From: Trebouxia sp. TZW2008 | Taxonomy: Eukaryota > Chlorophyta > Trebouxiophyceae > Trebouxiales > Trebouxiaceae | NCBI GenBank assembly: GCA_002118135.1 | Contig: BDIU01000075.1 | Span: 124,001 to 188,000 of the forward strand | Reading direction: 5' to 3' | Length of the DNA: 64,000 bases | Shown here: piece after piece, positions 1-11,700 of the stretch | Layout: each line of letters opens with the position of its first letter | Position numbering within the stretch: the first letter of the stretch is position 1 | Notes under the pieces: model-generated | Databases searched by the model: none | The model's input: only the letters and a program-made list of their open reading frames with translations | What the model was told of the DNA's origin: nothing | Position numbers and translations under genes: made by a program

Positions 1-660
1 CTCTAGCTCAGGCGCTACATCCTTGTAGGCTGCTGAATTCTGAGCAGCCTCGTTCTTCTCTAGGAAGTTCAGCTTCCTGTACAGGCAAGAAAGCTGACTA
101 AGTGGGGCATAAGTCTTTTGCGCGAGGAAGTGTTGTGACTTGGAGACTGCCTTGACTTAGGCCTTCCCTAATGCAGGCGCTACATGCTTGTGGGCTGCTG
201 AGTTCTGAGCAGTATCGTTCTTCTCCAGGAAGTTGAGCTTCCTGTACAGGCAAGAAAGCTGACTCAGTGTGGGGCGTCAGTCTTTTGCATGAGGAAGTGT
301 TGTGACTTTGAGACTGCCTAGACTCGCAGCTTCTATAGCTCAGGCGCTACATCCTTGTAGGCTGCTGAGTCCTGAGTAGCCTGGATTTTCTTCAGGAGTT
401 TGAGCTTCCTGTACAGGCAAAGCAGCAGAGTTAGCACGGCAGAAGCCGTTTGCATGTGGGAGTCTTGTGGCTGCGAGATGGTGTTGACTTGCAACTTCTG
501 TGGCTCCGGCGTAACATTCTTGTAGGCTGCTGAGTTCTGAGCAGCCTTGTTTTTCTCAAGGAAGTTGAGCTTCCTGTACAGGTGACAAGACTGACTGTGC
601 ACTGCATTAGTCAACTTCAATTCCATGTACTTTTGTGTTGTGACATGATGTTGTCTAATG
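1..660 (-). repeat. Four tandem copies (~165 bp each) of a VPS52 exon with flanking intron
   Basis: Four successive units start near 1, 165, 331 and 500. Each holds the same minus-strand coding block (LYRKLNFLEKN... to DVAPEL) preceded and followed by the same intron-like sequence. Units differ by many substitutions and small indels, so they are not a simple recent sequencing duplication. In all four the acceptor side reads CTGTACAG before the coding block. At least one unit should be the working exon; the others are redundant or decoy exons. Confidence 0.85.
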
Positions 661-2695
661 CCTGTTGGGATGTGTTGTTCAACCAGGCATGTTTGCACAA
701 TTGCTAGACGGCCTCAAGCACTCAATGACTGGCGATGCATTCAATGTTGGTGACGTAGCTGTGGTCGCCCTTGCTGACCATATTGTTGGGATGCGTAACA
801 AGCTGTGGGTTACATGCAGCTGCTGTCAAACGCCTGCAAGGTGGTGTCTTGGCTTCTGACCTGCAGATGCATACAGAAGCAACAATCTGACTCCAAACAG
901 TCCAAAGCCATTTGTGCGCTGACCCGTGCAGACTCAAAAGGTGTTCATGGAAGACGTCATCAACTTCAACCTGCACAATGCCCTCAATCAGGCCTGGCGG
1001 GATGGCCATATCTATCTTGAGCCTTTGCAGACTCAATAGGTGTTCATGGAAGGACTCATGTCAGTGTCAAGGCATTTCTGACTGCGCCTTTCGTGTGGGA
1101 TTCGAAGCTTTTGACCAGGTGTGCGCAGTCACCGTCATCTTCATACAACATAAAGCCCATCTGTACCTGTGAAGGCTCAGCAGGTGCTCATGGAAAGCTT
1201 CATCAACCTCAGTCTGCACGATGCCCTCAAGCAGAGCTGGTTGGACGGCCGCACTCTTGACGTGGAACACCAGGGATTTTCAAGCCTTGGACCAGATATG
1301 CGCGGTCACGGTCAGCTACATACAACAAATAAAGCCCATCTGTACCTGTGAAGGCTCAGCAGATGCTCATGAAAAGCTTCATCAACCTCAGTCTGCACAA
1401 TGCCCTCAATCAGGCCTGGTGGAATGGCCACGCTCTCAATGAAGTTGCTCAGCTTCTGCTCTGTGCCCTTGCGGTTTTTCAGCTTGATGCTCATGGTCTG
1501 AGACTGCTCCTGCAGGGCTCGGATCTCAGTGCTGATGTTGCCCAGATCTGCTTGGAACTTGCCCAGCATGTCTTCCATGGTTGCCAGGATGCTGTCACAG
1601 CTACTGATCTGCAGACGCATCACCTGTCAGTGCAGGTTGCTGCTGATGACTTCCAATTCAGCAGCAAGAATTGCGAGCCCGATGTGCTTCATCGTGGCCA
1701 GGTACTGTCACAGCTGCTGATGTGAAAAAGTGACCATGACTGCTGCCAATGCAGAGTGCTGATGTTGCCCAGATCTGCCTGGAACTTGCCCAACATGTCT
1801 TCCATGGTTGCCAGGATGCTGTCACAGCTGCTGATCTGCAAACAAATGTCAATATGACCAGTATCAAAATGGTGTCCCCCTGTCAATGGGAAGTGCTGAT
1901 GTTGCTCAGATCTGCCTGGAACTTGCCCAGCATGTCTTCCATGGTCGCCAGGATGCTGTCACAGCTGCTGATCTGCAAACACATATCTTGACGTGACAGC
2001 AAGCAGACAGGTGCTTTTGCTGTTCACATATATTCACTTTGCACTCAGCAGCAGAAGATGATGCTCATGCCGTGCTAAGCCAGTCACGATCCCTAGCGCC
2101 TGATGAATCAGACAATGCTGTTATGTTGCCATTGATAATGTGTCGGGTGGGACGAAGCTGACGCTGACAAAAGCAGGTTAGACTTGCAGCATCTAGGCTG
2201 CAGGCTGTTAGGAGCTCAGCTGTGCGCAACTGAGCACTGTGATGAGCATAACACATATGTGGGTGTGTGCTCCTGATGTCATGAACATTGCAGTGGCACC
2301 TGATGCCAAAGTTGACTTGATTAGTTGTCCTGGCAGGGACGGGAGCTCAATACCTGGTCATGCAGTTCTACAAGGTTGTCACTCTCTGTGATGTAATCCT
2401 GAATTGACTCCAGCTCTGCCTGCCTAAGCTTGGTTTCGTATTGCTGACCATACTCCTTGGGGTCACACCCCTGGTCAAGGATTGCTTTCAGCACGTCATG
2501 GTTGGCAAAGTGCTCCAGCTGATCCTCAACGCCTGCCAGGCTGATCTGTGCGGTGGTTATATCTAGGTCATCAAGATGTAGTTCTGTGCCATCCTCAGGT
2601 ACAGCAGTGTTTCTGTCTTGAGCTGCAGCTGACTCTGACTTGAAGTACTCTTGCAGAGCGGGTGACATGTGAGACAGCTCAGCTGTGCTGGCCAT
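1..2695 (-). CDS. VPS52: VPS52, GARP/EARP tethering complex subunit (partial, 3' end off the left edge)
   Basis: Vps52 is a coiled-coil subunit of the GARP complex, which tethers endosome-derived vesicles at the trans-Golgi network. Exon 1 (2695-2354, 114 codons) starts at the ATG at 2695-2693 and carries the family signatures ELESIQDYITESDNLVELHD and LDDLDIT. Exon 2 (1608-1346) joins in phase and carries SILATMEDMLGKFQADLG, MSIKLKNRKGTE and VAIPPGLIEGIV, as in other Vps52 proteins. A later exon with LYRKLNFLEKN and AAYKDVAPEL matches the segment before the conserved C-terminal half; it exists in four tandem copies (1-660) and I cannot tell which is spliced. The rest lies beyond the left edge. 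Both halves of exon 2 also have extra copies in the flanking introns. It is divergent from SLD5. Identity is firm; exons after exon 2 are uncertain. Confidence 0.88.
925..1270 (-). repeat. Extra copies of the 3' half of VPS52 exon 2
   Basis: Two to three diverged copies of the exon 2 end (VAIPPGLIEGIVQ ... FHEHLLSLH plus the following donor and intron start) lie at about 925-1036 and 1165-1265, with a shorter fragment near 1025-1075. They lie downstream (in gene direction) of the real exon end at 1346. The copy at 1165-1265 still has an AG|GTACAG-like donor. Confidence 0.8.
1690..1990 (-). repeat. Extra copies of the 5' half of VPS52 exon 2
   Basis: Two near-identical copies of the exon 2 start (ISSCDSILATMEDMLGKFQ) lie at about 1770-1842 and 1910-1985, and a short fragment (ISSCDS) lies near 1700-1725. 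All are upstream of the real exon 2 start at 1608, inside intron 1, and retain the CAG acceptor. They end near the GNIS codons, after which the sequence returns to intron. Confidence 0.82.
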
Positions 2696-3524
2696 GATTG
2701 GCGCCCAGCTGCGCGCCAACCTCACGAGGTGATGCTGTAAACGCTGGCCCTCGCGAAGCTATACGAGTCAGATCACAGTGTACAGCAAGGTGTAGTCTGT
2801 TATTGCAGTCTGCTATAATGCCAAGTGTCACATGTCTGTAATCGAATAACATCTGAAGGGCACATCGGTTGCTAGCAGCAGAATCGCGATAATGCCATGA
2901 GCCCTGACAAGCGCGACTTACAAGGCAACAGCACCTTGATGCTGCAGATCGTACGAAACTGCTGACGATAAATCTGTCGAGCTGAGCGACTGCAGCACTG
3001 ACGAATCAAGTCCAAAGCAAACACAGCTAACTCTCGTGAAGCTGCTGGCCCGCGCTATCGCAAACATTGGCGCATGCATCTGGCTTCGCATTTGCAACTG
3101 AATCGTCGACTCGGTGTCTTCTTCTTTAGCATGCATGCATGAGACACAGCGCTTTCAAGACATTGCGCAAGCGTACGCGACACACAGAGTGCGGTCTGAA
3201 TCAAGCGTCAACGACATTGAAGACGCCGTGAACAACCGCACGGTCACAGCATCTCGAACTCGTGTGTGCGACCTTGACCGACACAGCCAATCTTCAGCGC
3301 CAGTCACCTTCAGCTGATAGAGGCCGGCCGCACTTCAAATTGCTTTCATCAACTTACCACATCCGCAGGATCACAGTGGGTTGCCGAGCATCAGAGTAAC
3401 TCGCCGACTTTGAAGTTGGCGAGAGTGATCACAAGAGTTGCAAAGTGATCACCCGCCACCCAAATTCCCCGTTAGTTTGGGACCCGTCTACCAGCATGTA
3501 GTTGCACGTTCCCCCTGAAAGCTC
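2696..3524. other. Divergent intergenic region VPS52 / SLD5
   Basis: This 829-bp spacer lies between two start codons on opposite strands and should contain both 5' UTRs and promoters. I see no clear TATA box, no RNA gene and no convincing coding exon. Short open frames occur on both strands but resemble nothing I recognise. Confidence 0.5.
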
Positions 3525-5019
3525 ATGGACACGCAAGACGACCTTAATCTTGGAACCGGTGTTGGCCCAGAGGACTTACAGCAGGGCCAAAGTGATGCCA
3601 CTTTGCTCAAGCAGGTACTTGCAGAGTTGCTAAACCCAAATCTGGTAGATGTGAACAGATATCCCACAGACAGCAGCAATCTGTGCTTTGTCAGTGGTGC
3701 AGGCCATGATCAATGAGAAGGTTGCTCCTGAGCTTCTGGAGTACGATGCCCCTCTAGTTGCCAGCATACAGGCTCAAATAGAACATCAGGTAGGTCTAAG
3801 TCAGACTCTGTGCTGTGCAATCCACAGCACTGACAACATCTGCTGTGCTTCATGATTGCTTGTTTGTACAGCCATGATTGCATCATGATTGCTTGGCCGT
3901 AGAGTAAACATTGCAAGGGCCTGACACCAGGCTCATGCATTCTGACAGGAAGGGGTCATTGCAGACTACAGAGACAACCAACAGATGGAGTTGCCTCGGC
4001 TGATGTACAGCTATGAGCTGAAACGTGTGCGCTACCTGTTGCAATGCTACCACAGGACCCGCCTCAACAAGATTGAAAAGTTCATACTGCATATATTGGA
4101 AAGAGATGAGGTGTTGAATCGCCTTTCCGAAAAGGAGCAAAAGTATGCACAGGTCAGTTGCAGAACTGCTTTCGTCTCACTGCGTGACAGCAACAGCATA
4201 CAGACTCCTTTGTTCAAATTTCTGATACCAGTAGGACACAGTTGCTGCATCAGTGCTGAAAGCATCAAATGACAAGTCATCCTCTTACAGCAAGCACACG
4301 TGCTCAGATTTCCAGCCCCACCTTCTGGTGCTGGATACCAGATTGCCAGTATGCAATTGCTTCAGAGTAGCGTTGATGAGTGTGGCCATTCACTGCTGTG
4401 CAGGACTACTTCATGTTGTATGGTAGGCATCAGAAGGAGACCATCTTGAACATGATGCCGGAGGGTTTCAGGGACATTGCAAAGCAGAGCGCTGGCAGCA
4501 CAAGAGGAGACATGATACCCATTCCTGATCAGGACAAGCATGTCTTCTGCAGAGTGCTTGCAGACCGAGGTTATGTGGACATGAATGCTGCAGGGTAAGC
4601 CTAAAGTTGTTTGTAAACGCCAAATGTATTGTGAGCGCCAAAGCTCTGACGACTTGACAGCATACTGCTTGATGGACTGCAGACTGTTGATGACGATTTC
4701 AAAGTTGAATGTGTGAATAATGAAATGATTACCTGAGGTAGAATTGTTTCAACACACAACCTTCATTGACTTGATGGACAAATAATATTTGATTGTGTCG
4801 CTGGCAGTCAGTGCATGCATCTTTCACGTAAACAGGGCACAGGGAATCTTGAATTGTGTTTGCTGGCAAAATCTCGACTGTGAAGCAAACAGATACACGA
4901 ACATGGACTCTATTGTATGCAGGACAGAAACAGCAGAATTCAGCAAGGATGACCTGTATGTGGCTCGCTATGACCCTATTCAGACTTTGTTGAAAGAGGG
5001 ATGGGTGCACCTCATCTAG
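3525..5019 (+). CDS. SLD5: GINS complex subunit SLD5
   Basis: SLD5 (GINS4) is one of four GINS subunits; GINS joins Cdc45 and MCM2-7 to form the replicative CMG helicase in the nucleus. Five exons join in phase: 3525-3644, 3703-3789, 3949-4152, 4404-4594 and 4923-5019, giving 232 residues, close to the usual 220-230. The A domain shows INEKVAPELLEYD, YELKRVRYLLQCYHRTRLNK and IEKFILHILERDE. The C-terminal B domain ends DLYVARYDPIQTLLKEGWVH-LI, matching the SLD5 end that contacts partner subunits. The intron 1 acceptor at 3702 was chosen over one at 3694 because only it keeps frame. Unlike its neighbours, this gene has short introns and shows no obvious duplicated exon borders. Confidence 0.93.
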
Positions 5020-5750
5020 CTAATACTAATAACTGCCTAATGATTATCAAGCTGTCCTGAGAGCAATCCTCAAGGCAGCATTTAAGTTAGGCAACCAGCT
5101 AGCACAGAAAGGGTTTTTGGTCAGGTTGCAAGCAGCTTCAGCTGGCGAAGCAATGTAACAAACTCAGAATTTTGCAACGCTCAGCAGGGGTGTGCACCAA
5201 ATGCACCTATACAAGCTTTTTGCTGAAACCAGATTCTGGTTGCATGATTGAAATGCATACTGCGCTGCTTGATGAGTCTCTTGTAGCTTGCATCAGTTCA
5301 TGGCCATGCAAGGCAAGACTTTCAAATGCTGTCAAGCGCACAAAAGACAGCATCCATCTTGAGTCTAGCCAGCTTTTACAGCAAGGGTCATTGAGAAGGT
5401 TCATTATGAGGCATGGCATTTGAGTCAGCAGCGTCATTAATGTACAGCTGCGCCAATCATTTTGGTGAGAACTGATTGTGGCAGCTGCTGGTGACATTGC
5501 GACTGAACAGTCACTGATGTCAAGTCAGTACACTCTGTGGTCTAGCACACAACAAAACCTGAGTTGTACGAGCATATTGCTCAGCTGAGAGACTTTGCAG
5601 ACAAATCTGACTAACCAGTCAAGACTCAACTTGCGTTCTGGTATACCAAACTTGACTGTGTCTTCCTTTTGCTGTTGGGATCATTCGTAAAGACACGACT
5701 TTTGCACGGCTGCAGCAACTGACCCTGGACCAAGACACACAGTATGGATG
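5020..5750. other. Convergent 3' intergenic region SLD5 / kinase
   Basis: This 731-bp spacer lies between the stop codons of SLD5 (plus) and the UBA kinase (minus) and should hold both 3' UTRs. Open frames on either strand are short and resemble no known family. I see no repeat or RNA gene. Confidence 0.5.
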
Positions 5751-8700
5751 CTAGCACCTGTTTTCAGCATGCATAGCTGTGGGCTGATGCAACGCATGTG
5801 CACTGTCATCTTCCACATGCGCAGAATGCTGTCTGTGTCCCTTTTCACTGCCTGCTGACACCCCTTCGACTTCCAATGCTACATGCTTAGGCCTGTACGC
5901 CTGAATCCCTGGCTGCGCTGAGTAAGACCTGTTCAGCAATCTCATCGGGGTGTCCGCATGCTTGTGGTACCCCCCTGAACCCCTCTGGGGTTGAGAGGGG
6001 TCCCCTGGCTGCTGCATCTGTGGCTGCATGTGTGAGTTAGGGTCCTGCTTCATCATGAGGGCCTGCTGCATGAGGTGGTATGCTGCTGTTGCTGCATTGC
6101 AGTCTCCTGCCATTAGTGACTCAAGGATAAGATCTCTGTCATAACCCTGCTGCTGCAGCTGCTGCATAGCTGCCTCGTTCAGCTGCATGGCACCTGCAGA
6201 TGGCAAATTCCCAGCTGATGCAAGAAATTATGATCTCAGGCAAGCAATTTTTGACAAGGGAGGGCAACACTGTTGGCAAACACAGTAGGCAACATGCTTG
6301 TCTGTATCACTTGCTGATGATCACAGTTGACGTGATTGACATGTTGACGATGACTTGTTGATGATTACAGTTGATGTGATTGACATGTTGATGATGACTT
6401 GGTAATGATTGCAATTGAAACGACTGATGACACTTTGTTGAAGACTGATTGGCTTTGCCTACAGCGCTGGCTGTGCTTGGGCATCCGCAATGATATGTTT
6501 GCAAGGGTGCTTGCATGCACTTCTTTGAGAAGTTGCAGCAAACACTGCATGCCAAAGGATGTTTTTGAGCTTACCTGGGACAGAAAAGGTGGAGGTGGCC
6601 AGATTGCTCTGCCAAAGGGGCCCCTGCTGTACCCACTTATGCTGCATCACCTGCATTCATCACAGTGTATTCATTTATGTCGTTTGCTTCATAGCCAAGC
6701 AAAAAGTCCATACATTGAGTTGTCTATACTCAGAGGTGCCGCTGCAGTCAAACTGCAGTCATGCTTTTCATTTGCATGGTCCCTTCATCAGGAATGTCCT
6801 CATCTCAAATACGCTTGTATGGAGAAGCTACTGTGACCTCACACCTATCTGTCTGTTCTACGTCTTGAAGTGCTGGATGCAACTACTTCTGTCAAACAAG
6901 TATGTAGCCAGCTCCTGAAACTGGCATAAAATGTATGCGAACGGCGTTTAGCATAAGCAAGTCAATGGCGCCCATAGCAGGAACCCATGCACACGTGCCA
7001 ATGCCAGGACTCAGTAGACATCAGTGATTACCAACGGCCTGACTTTGGTCAAAACAACCTGTGTGGCATCCTGCTGAATCATAGGATCAGATCATCTGAT
7101 CCTTGTATCAGACACAGCAGCCACAGCATGCATCGCAGGCACAGTAATGACCAACATGATGTGTCTAGCTCATGCAGTAACCCTGAATACCTGTTCAAAT
7201 GTGATGCGGTGGTCAGGCACAACCGTCAGCATGCGTGCTAGCAGGTCCTTGGCCTCAGGCGATACATGCGCTGGAGTGTTGTACACACCCTTGATAATCT
7301 TCTGGCACAACTCCTGCAGGTCAATCAGTTATTGAGAATGCGGATTTGACAAGGTGATGGTGGTGCTCAAGTGAGTCATTGTGGTGTACACACCCTCGCT
7401 AATCTTTTGGCACAATTTCTCAAAGTTAGTCAAGTGTTCAGTGACTCAGCACTGGATGAAGTGAAAGTTGTTGATGCTAGCAAAAAACAGCAAATGCTGC
7501 CGGGCAAATTGATGCTGACTGCTGCATCACGTGTCAGAGGTTGACTGCATCACTGGCTGACTATTTGGTTGTTGTCTGCATGGAATGGTAGGACGGCAGG
7601 TGCATGCATCATGCAGCATATGGCGCATTTAGCATGCAATACATGGTTTTGATTTGACTTGATCAAAGAAGCTTGCATCAAGGGCCGACCTTCTTATTGT
7701 TGCTGGCATGAAATGGCAAGTATTCACAAATCACGCCATATAGCGCAACTCCCAAGCTCCACACATCCACTGGCAGTCCATCATTCAGTGAGAAAAGGAA
7801 TACATCAAAGGCTGACCTTTTTGTTGTCGCTTGCATGGAATGGCAAGTGTCCACAGATCATGCCATATAGCACGACTCCCAAGCTCCACACATCCACTGG
7901 GGGCCCATCATAAAGTCGCCTGGCCACAATCTCAGGCGCTGCATAGCTGGGTGAGCCGCAGTGCACTTTCAGCTTCTTGCCTGGCATTGTGTTTGCTGCT
8001 AGGCCAAAGTCTATCAGCTTGATGCGGTTGCTAGCATCTAGAAGGATGTTCTCCAGCTTGACATCTCTATGCACAATCTGCAGTGCACAATCAGCAGACA
8101 CTGAAACAATGCACACCGAATATTGTCGAGCAAATATGGTGGTTATCTGCCCGGCCAAAGTCTGTCAGCTTGGTGTGGTTGCTAGCGTTCAGCAGAATGT
8201 TCTCCAGCCTGATATCTCTATGCACAATCTGCAGTGCGCAAGCATATTTTTATCAGGCCTGACCCTCTCAATCTCAGGCAATGCATAACTGGGTGAGCCG
8301 CAGTGCACTTTCAGCTTTATGCCTGGCATCGTATTGGCTGCTAAGGTAAAGTCTATAAGCTTGATGCGGTTGCTAGCATCCAGCAGAATGTTCTCCAACT
8401 TGACATCTCTATGTACAATCTGCAGAGCACAATCAGCAGACACTGAAACAACGTACTTTGAATAGTGTCAAGCAAATATGGTGATCGGCTGCTGGGCCAA
8501 AATCTATGAGCTTGATGAGGACGCTAGCATCCAGCACAACAACACTGTTCATTTTGACATCTCTGTGTACAATCTGTAGTGCGCAAGCATATTCTTATCA
8601 GGCCTGAATCTCTCAATCTCAGGCAATGTATATCTGGGTGAGCTGCAGTGCACTTTCAGCTTTTTGCTTGGCATTCTGTTTGCTGCTAGGCCAAAGTCTA

Positions 8701-11700
8701 TAAGCTTGATGTGGTCGCCACCATCTAGAAGGGTGTTCTCCAGCTTGACATCTCTACATACAACATACAGGGCACATATACACTCATGTGTAACATGAGC
8801 AGCATGTCCAAGCATGTGTGCGTGCCATCTCTATAAACAATCTACAGTATGTGAGCCACAGACACTGAACAGTGCAATGCACATACTCCTCAGCATTGAC
8901 CATCACACGACTGAGGATCCAATCTGCATGAACTACTCCATCTATAATCATCACAATGTGCACAACAAGCAGCTTGCGACATTCGCCTATCAAGAACAAA
9001 GAACAGCTTGTTTGTTGAAGCCTCAACCACCTGCCTCCTTGAAAGCAGGTGACTTATTCACAGCCTGATAGAGTGTTTTTGCTTTACAAATATTTGCACA
9101 GTTATATTGTGATAAACAGAAAACCCCCATGACTTACCTCCATGTCATGGCAATGCATGAGTCCTAGGACAATCTGCTGCAAGAAGAAGCATGCTTCAGG
9201 CTCAGCCAGGCGCTTGCGCTGCCTCACATAGTCTAGCAGGGACCCACCCTGTGCCAGCTCCATCACCTGCAAGGTTAAGCAACTCGACCTTACCGCAATT
9301 CATGTTGACAGTAGGAAAGTTGACAGGGACAGCAGGTAAAGTAACGACAACCATGAGTGTGCAAAAGCTTCTGCTGTCATTGGTTTCAACGGTGGCAGCA
9401 TGTCATGACTTGCAATGCGTGGAACATGCTGAAGATGCAGATGTCCGAGATGCACACAATGCTGTCCCTATTGCACTAGATGTGATTCAGCAATCACGCG
9501 ATCACATGAAGCAGAAGCACTCCAAGGCAACTCCCCCATGTGGTGTCAGCAAACAAGATCAGACACACTTGGTCAAGCCAGCGTACCAAAAAGATGAAGT
9601 GTTCTGTCTCAACAATCTCCAGCAGCTGAATGATGCTTCCATGTGACAGGCGCCGCAAGATGCTGATCTCCCGCTGAATGCGCCTCTGATCCACAGCTTC
9701 CTGCATCGCAAAACGATTTGTTAGCCTGCAAAAATAATTCAATCTGATGAATCATTTCTCTGATTGAATTTCCACGTATCAGCTGATGGAAAACGTCTCA
9801 TTGCCTGACATTCAAGCATGAATCCTAATGAACTCACTCAAAAATTTTGAGGCTTTGATGCTGTGACTGCAAGACGGTCATAGTCCACGCAGCGCATCAC
9901 TTTGGTGCTATCACAGTCATGTCTGCCCATGATCTGCATCATCAGTAGCCCAAGTCCTTGCTGTGACATCAGGAGGATTTAGCTGTTCCTGCTTGCATGC
10001 AATATTCAGCAGACAGGCTTCGCGAAGCAGGGATGCCCAAGTGCCATCTCCTGCTGTCAGACATCATCACCAGGAACAGAAGCGATGCTGTGCATTTAAA
10101 ACGTGTCCTGAAAGCAGCTGCAACAGCTGATAATGCCAGTGCTGCTGCTGTTGTGAACTGCTGTTGCTGCTGCTGCTTCCGACGCTGTGAGAAGTACGGT
10201 ACGCCGCTGCAATTGCTGCCGCTATCCCTGCAAGTTCTGCTGCAAACTCTGCTATTGTTACTGTAACTGCTGCTGCTGATATTGTCACAAATCCTGACAT
10301 TGCTGCTGCTGGTATTCCTAGCAATCCTGACACCGCTGCTGCTGCTTTTGCATGTGCTTCTGCTGCTGGTAAACTTGTAGGTGCCTCTGCAGTAGTGGCT
10401 GTTGCACTCACAAACGTTGCCAATGCTGCTTGCTGTGGCGATGACTGATGGCTCACAGAACAGCAACACGCAAAACTGTTGTGCATTTATGCATTTCTAG
10501 TTGCTGCAATTCAAGACGCTGAACCTGCACATGATGCTTTGTTGCTGCTGCCACGAAGAGTTACAGGGAAGCAACAACATAGCTCCTTGTGGCTGAGTAT
10601 GCTGTTGAGCTGTGCTGCTGGTGAGGCACCAGGTGCTGTCACTGATGTTGTCAGCGCTGCTGACAATGCTACTGTCAATGCTGCAGCTGCAGCAGTGAAC
10701 AATGCACTCGTATTGGAAACTGTATGTCAAAGTTGTGGCGAAGCATTGCTGCTGTTCCTGAACTTTGTCGCTGCAGCTGCACTGTCGCTGGCTGAGCTTA
10801 CATTGTTGCCCAAAGCAGATTGTTGCTGCAACGTGCGTGCCGCACAGCGGTGCCAGGTGGGGCAAATGGCTTGCACTGCAGCGCACCTATGCCCAAGTTC
10901 AAGCTTATCAAATTGCATAAATGTTGAACTGTCCTAGCATGCTCACCTTGAACTTGAGTTTGTCAATGACCTTAATGGCGACCCGCTGGCCTGACATGTC
11001 ATGTACTCCAGCCCTGCCATTTTGCAGTCGCCAAACCTCAAAGCGCAATTTTCTGAAAGTATCAGAATGCGCACCTTGAGTTTAAGTTTATCAATGACCT
11101 TAATGGCAACCTGCTGGCCTGACATTTCATGCACCCCAGCCCTGACTTTGCAGAAACCCCCCTCCCCTATGGTCTTGCCTATGCTGTACCCTGGCAGCCT
11201 GTCCACAGCAACTGCTGAGGCAGCTACCATGCCAGCTGTTGTGCCAGCTGCTGCAGGGCTGGAGGGGTGACTCACTGCATGCCTGACAGGCTTAGTCACC
11301 TGCAGGCATCACGTAGATTTCAAATTTGCAAGGCGCTTCTGAGGGTCTGTGAGGCAGCTGCTGCTGGGCTGCAGGGGTGACTCACCCTGTGCTGTGACAG
11401 ACTTGGTCACAACTTACCACATGCGCTGATTACTGGGCTGCCGGCATGACAGGCTGTGAGCAAAAGCAAAATTGAGCAGCTGAAATTTGGCATGGAAAGA
11501 ATAATCACTGATAAAGCATCACAATCAACAGAAGCAGTAACAAAACGCTTGAACTGACCTGAGCAGGAGCCACTCCCTCCCTAGCGCTGCGGATCAGCTC
11601 ATTAATGCTGATTCCAGCACCATTCCTGGTCCCAGATGCAGTCCCAGGCTTGGTGGGGGTCCCAAGGGGGGTACCATAAGGAGTCCCAGCAGGGGTCAGC

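Noticed and set aside
1..660. CRISPR-like regular spacing of repeats
   Set aside because: Units are about 165 bp, diverged, contain coding exon sequence and lie in a eukaryotic gene.
10067..10937. Ala- and Cys-rich open frames on both strands
   Set aside because: They arise from the GCT-biased intron; neighbouring kinase exons join in phase without it.
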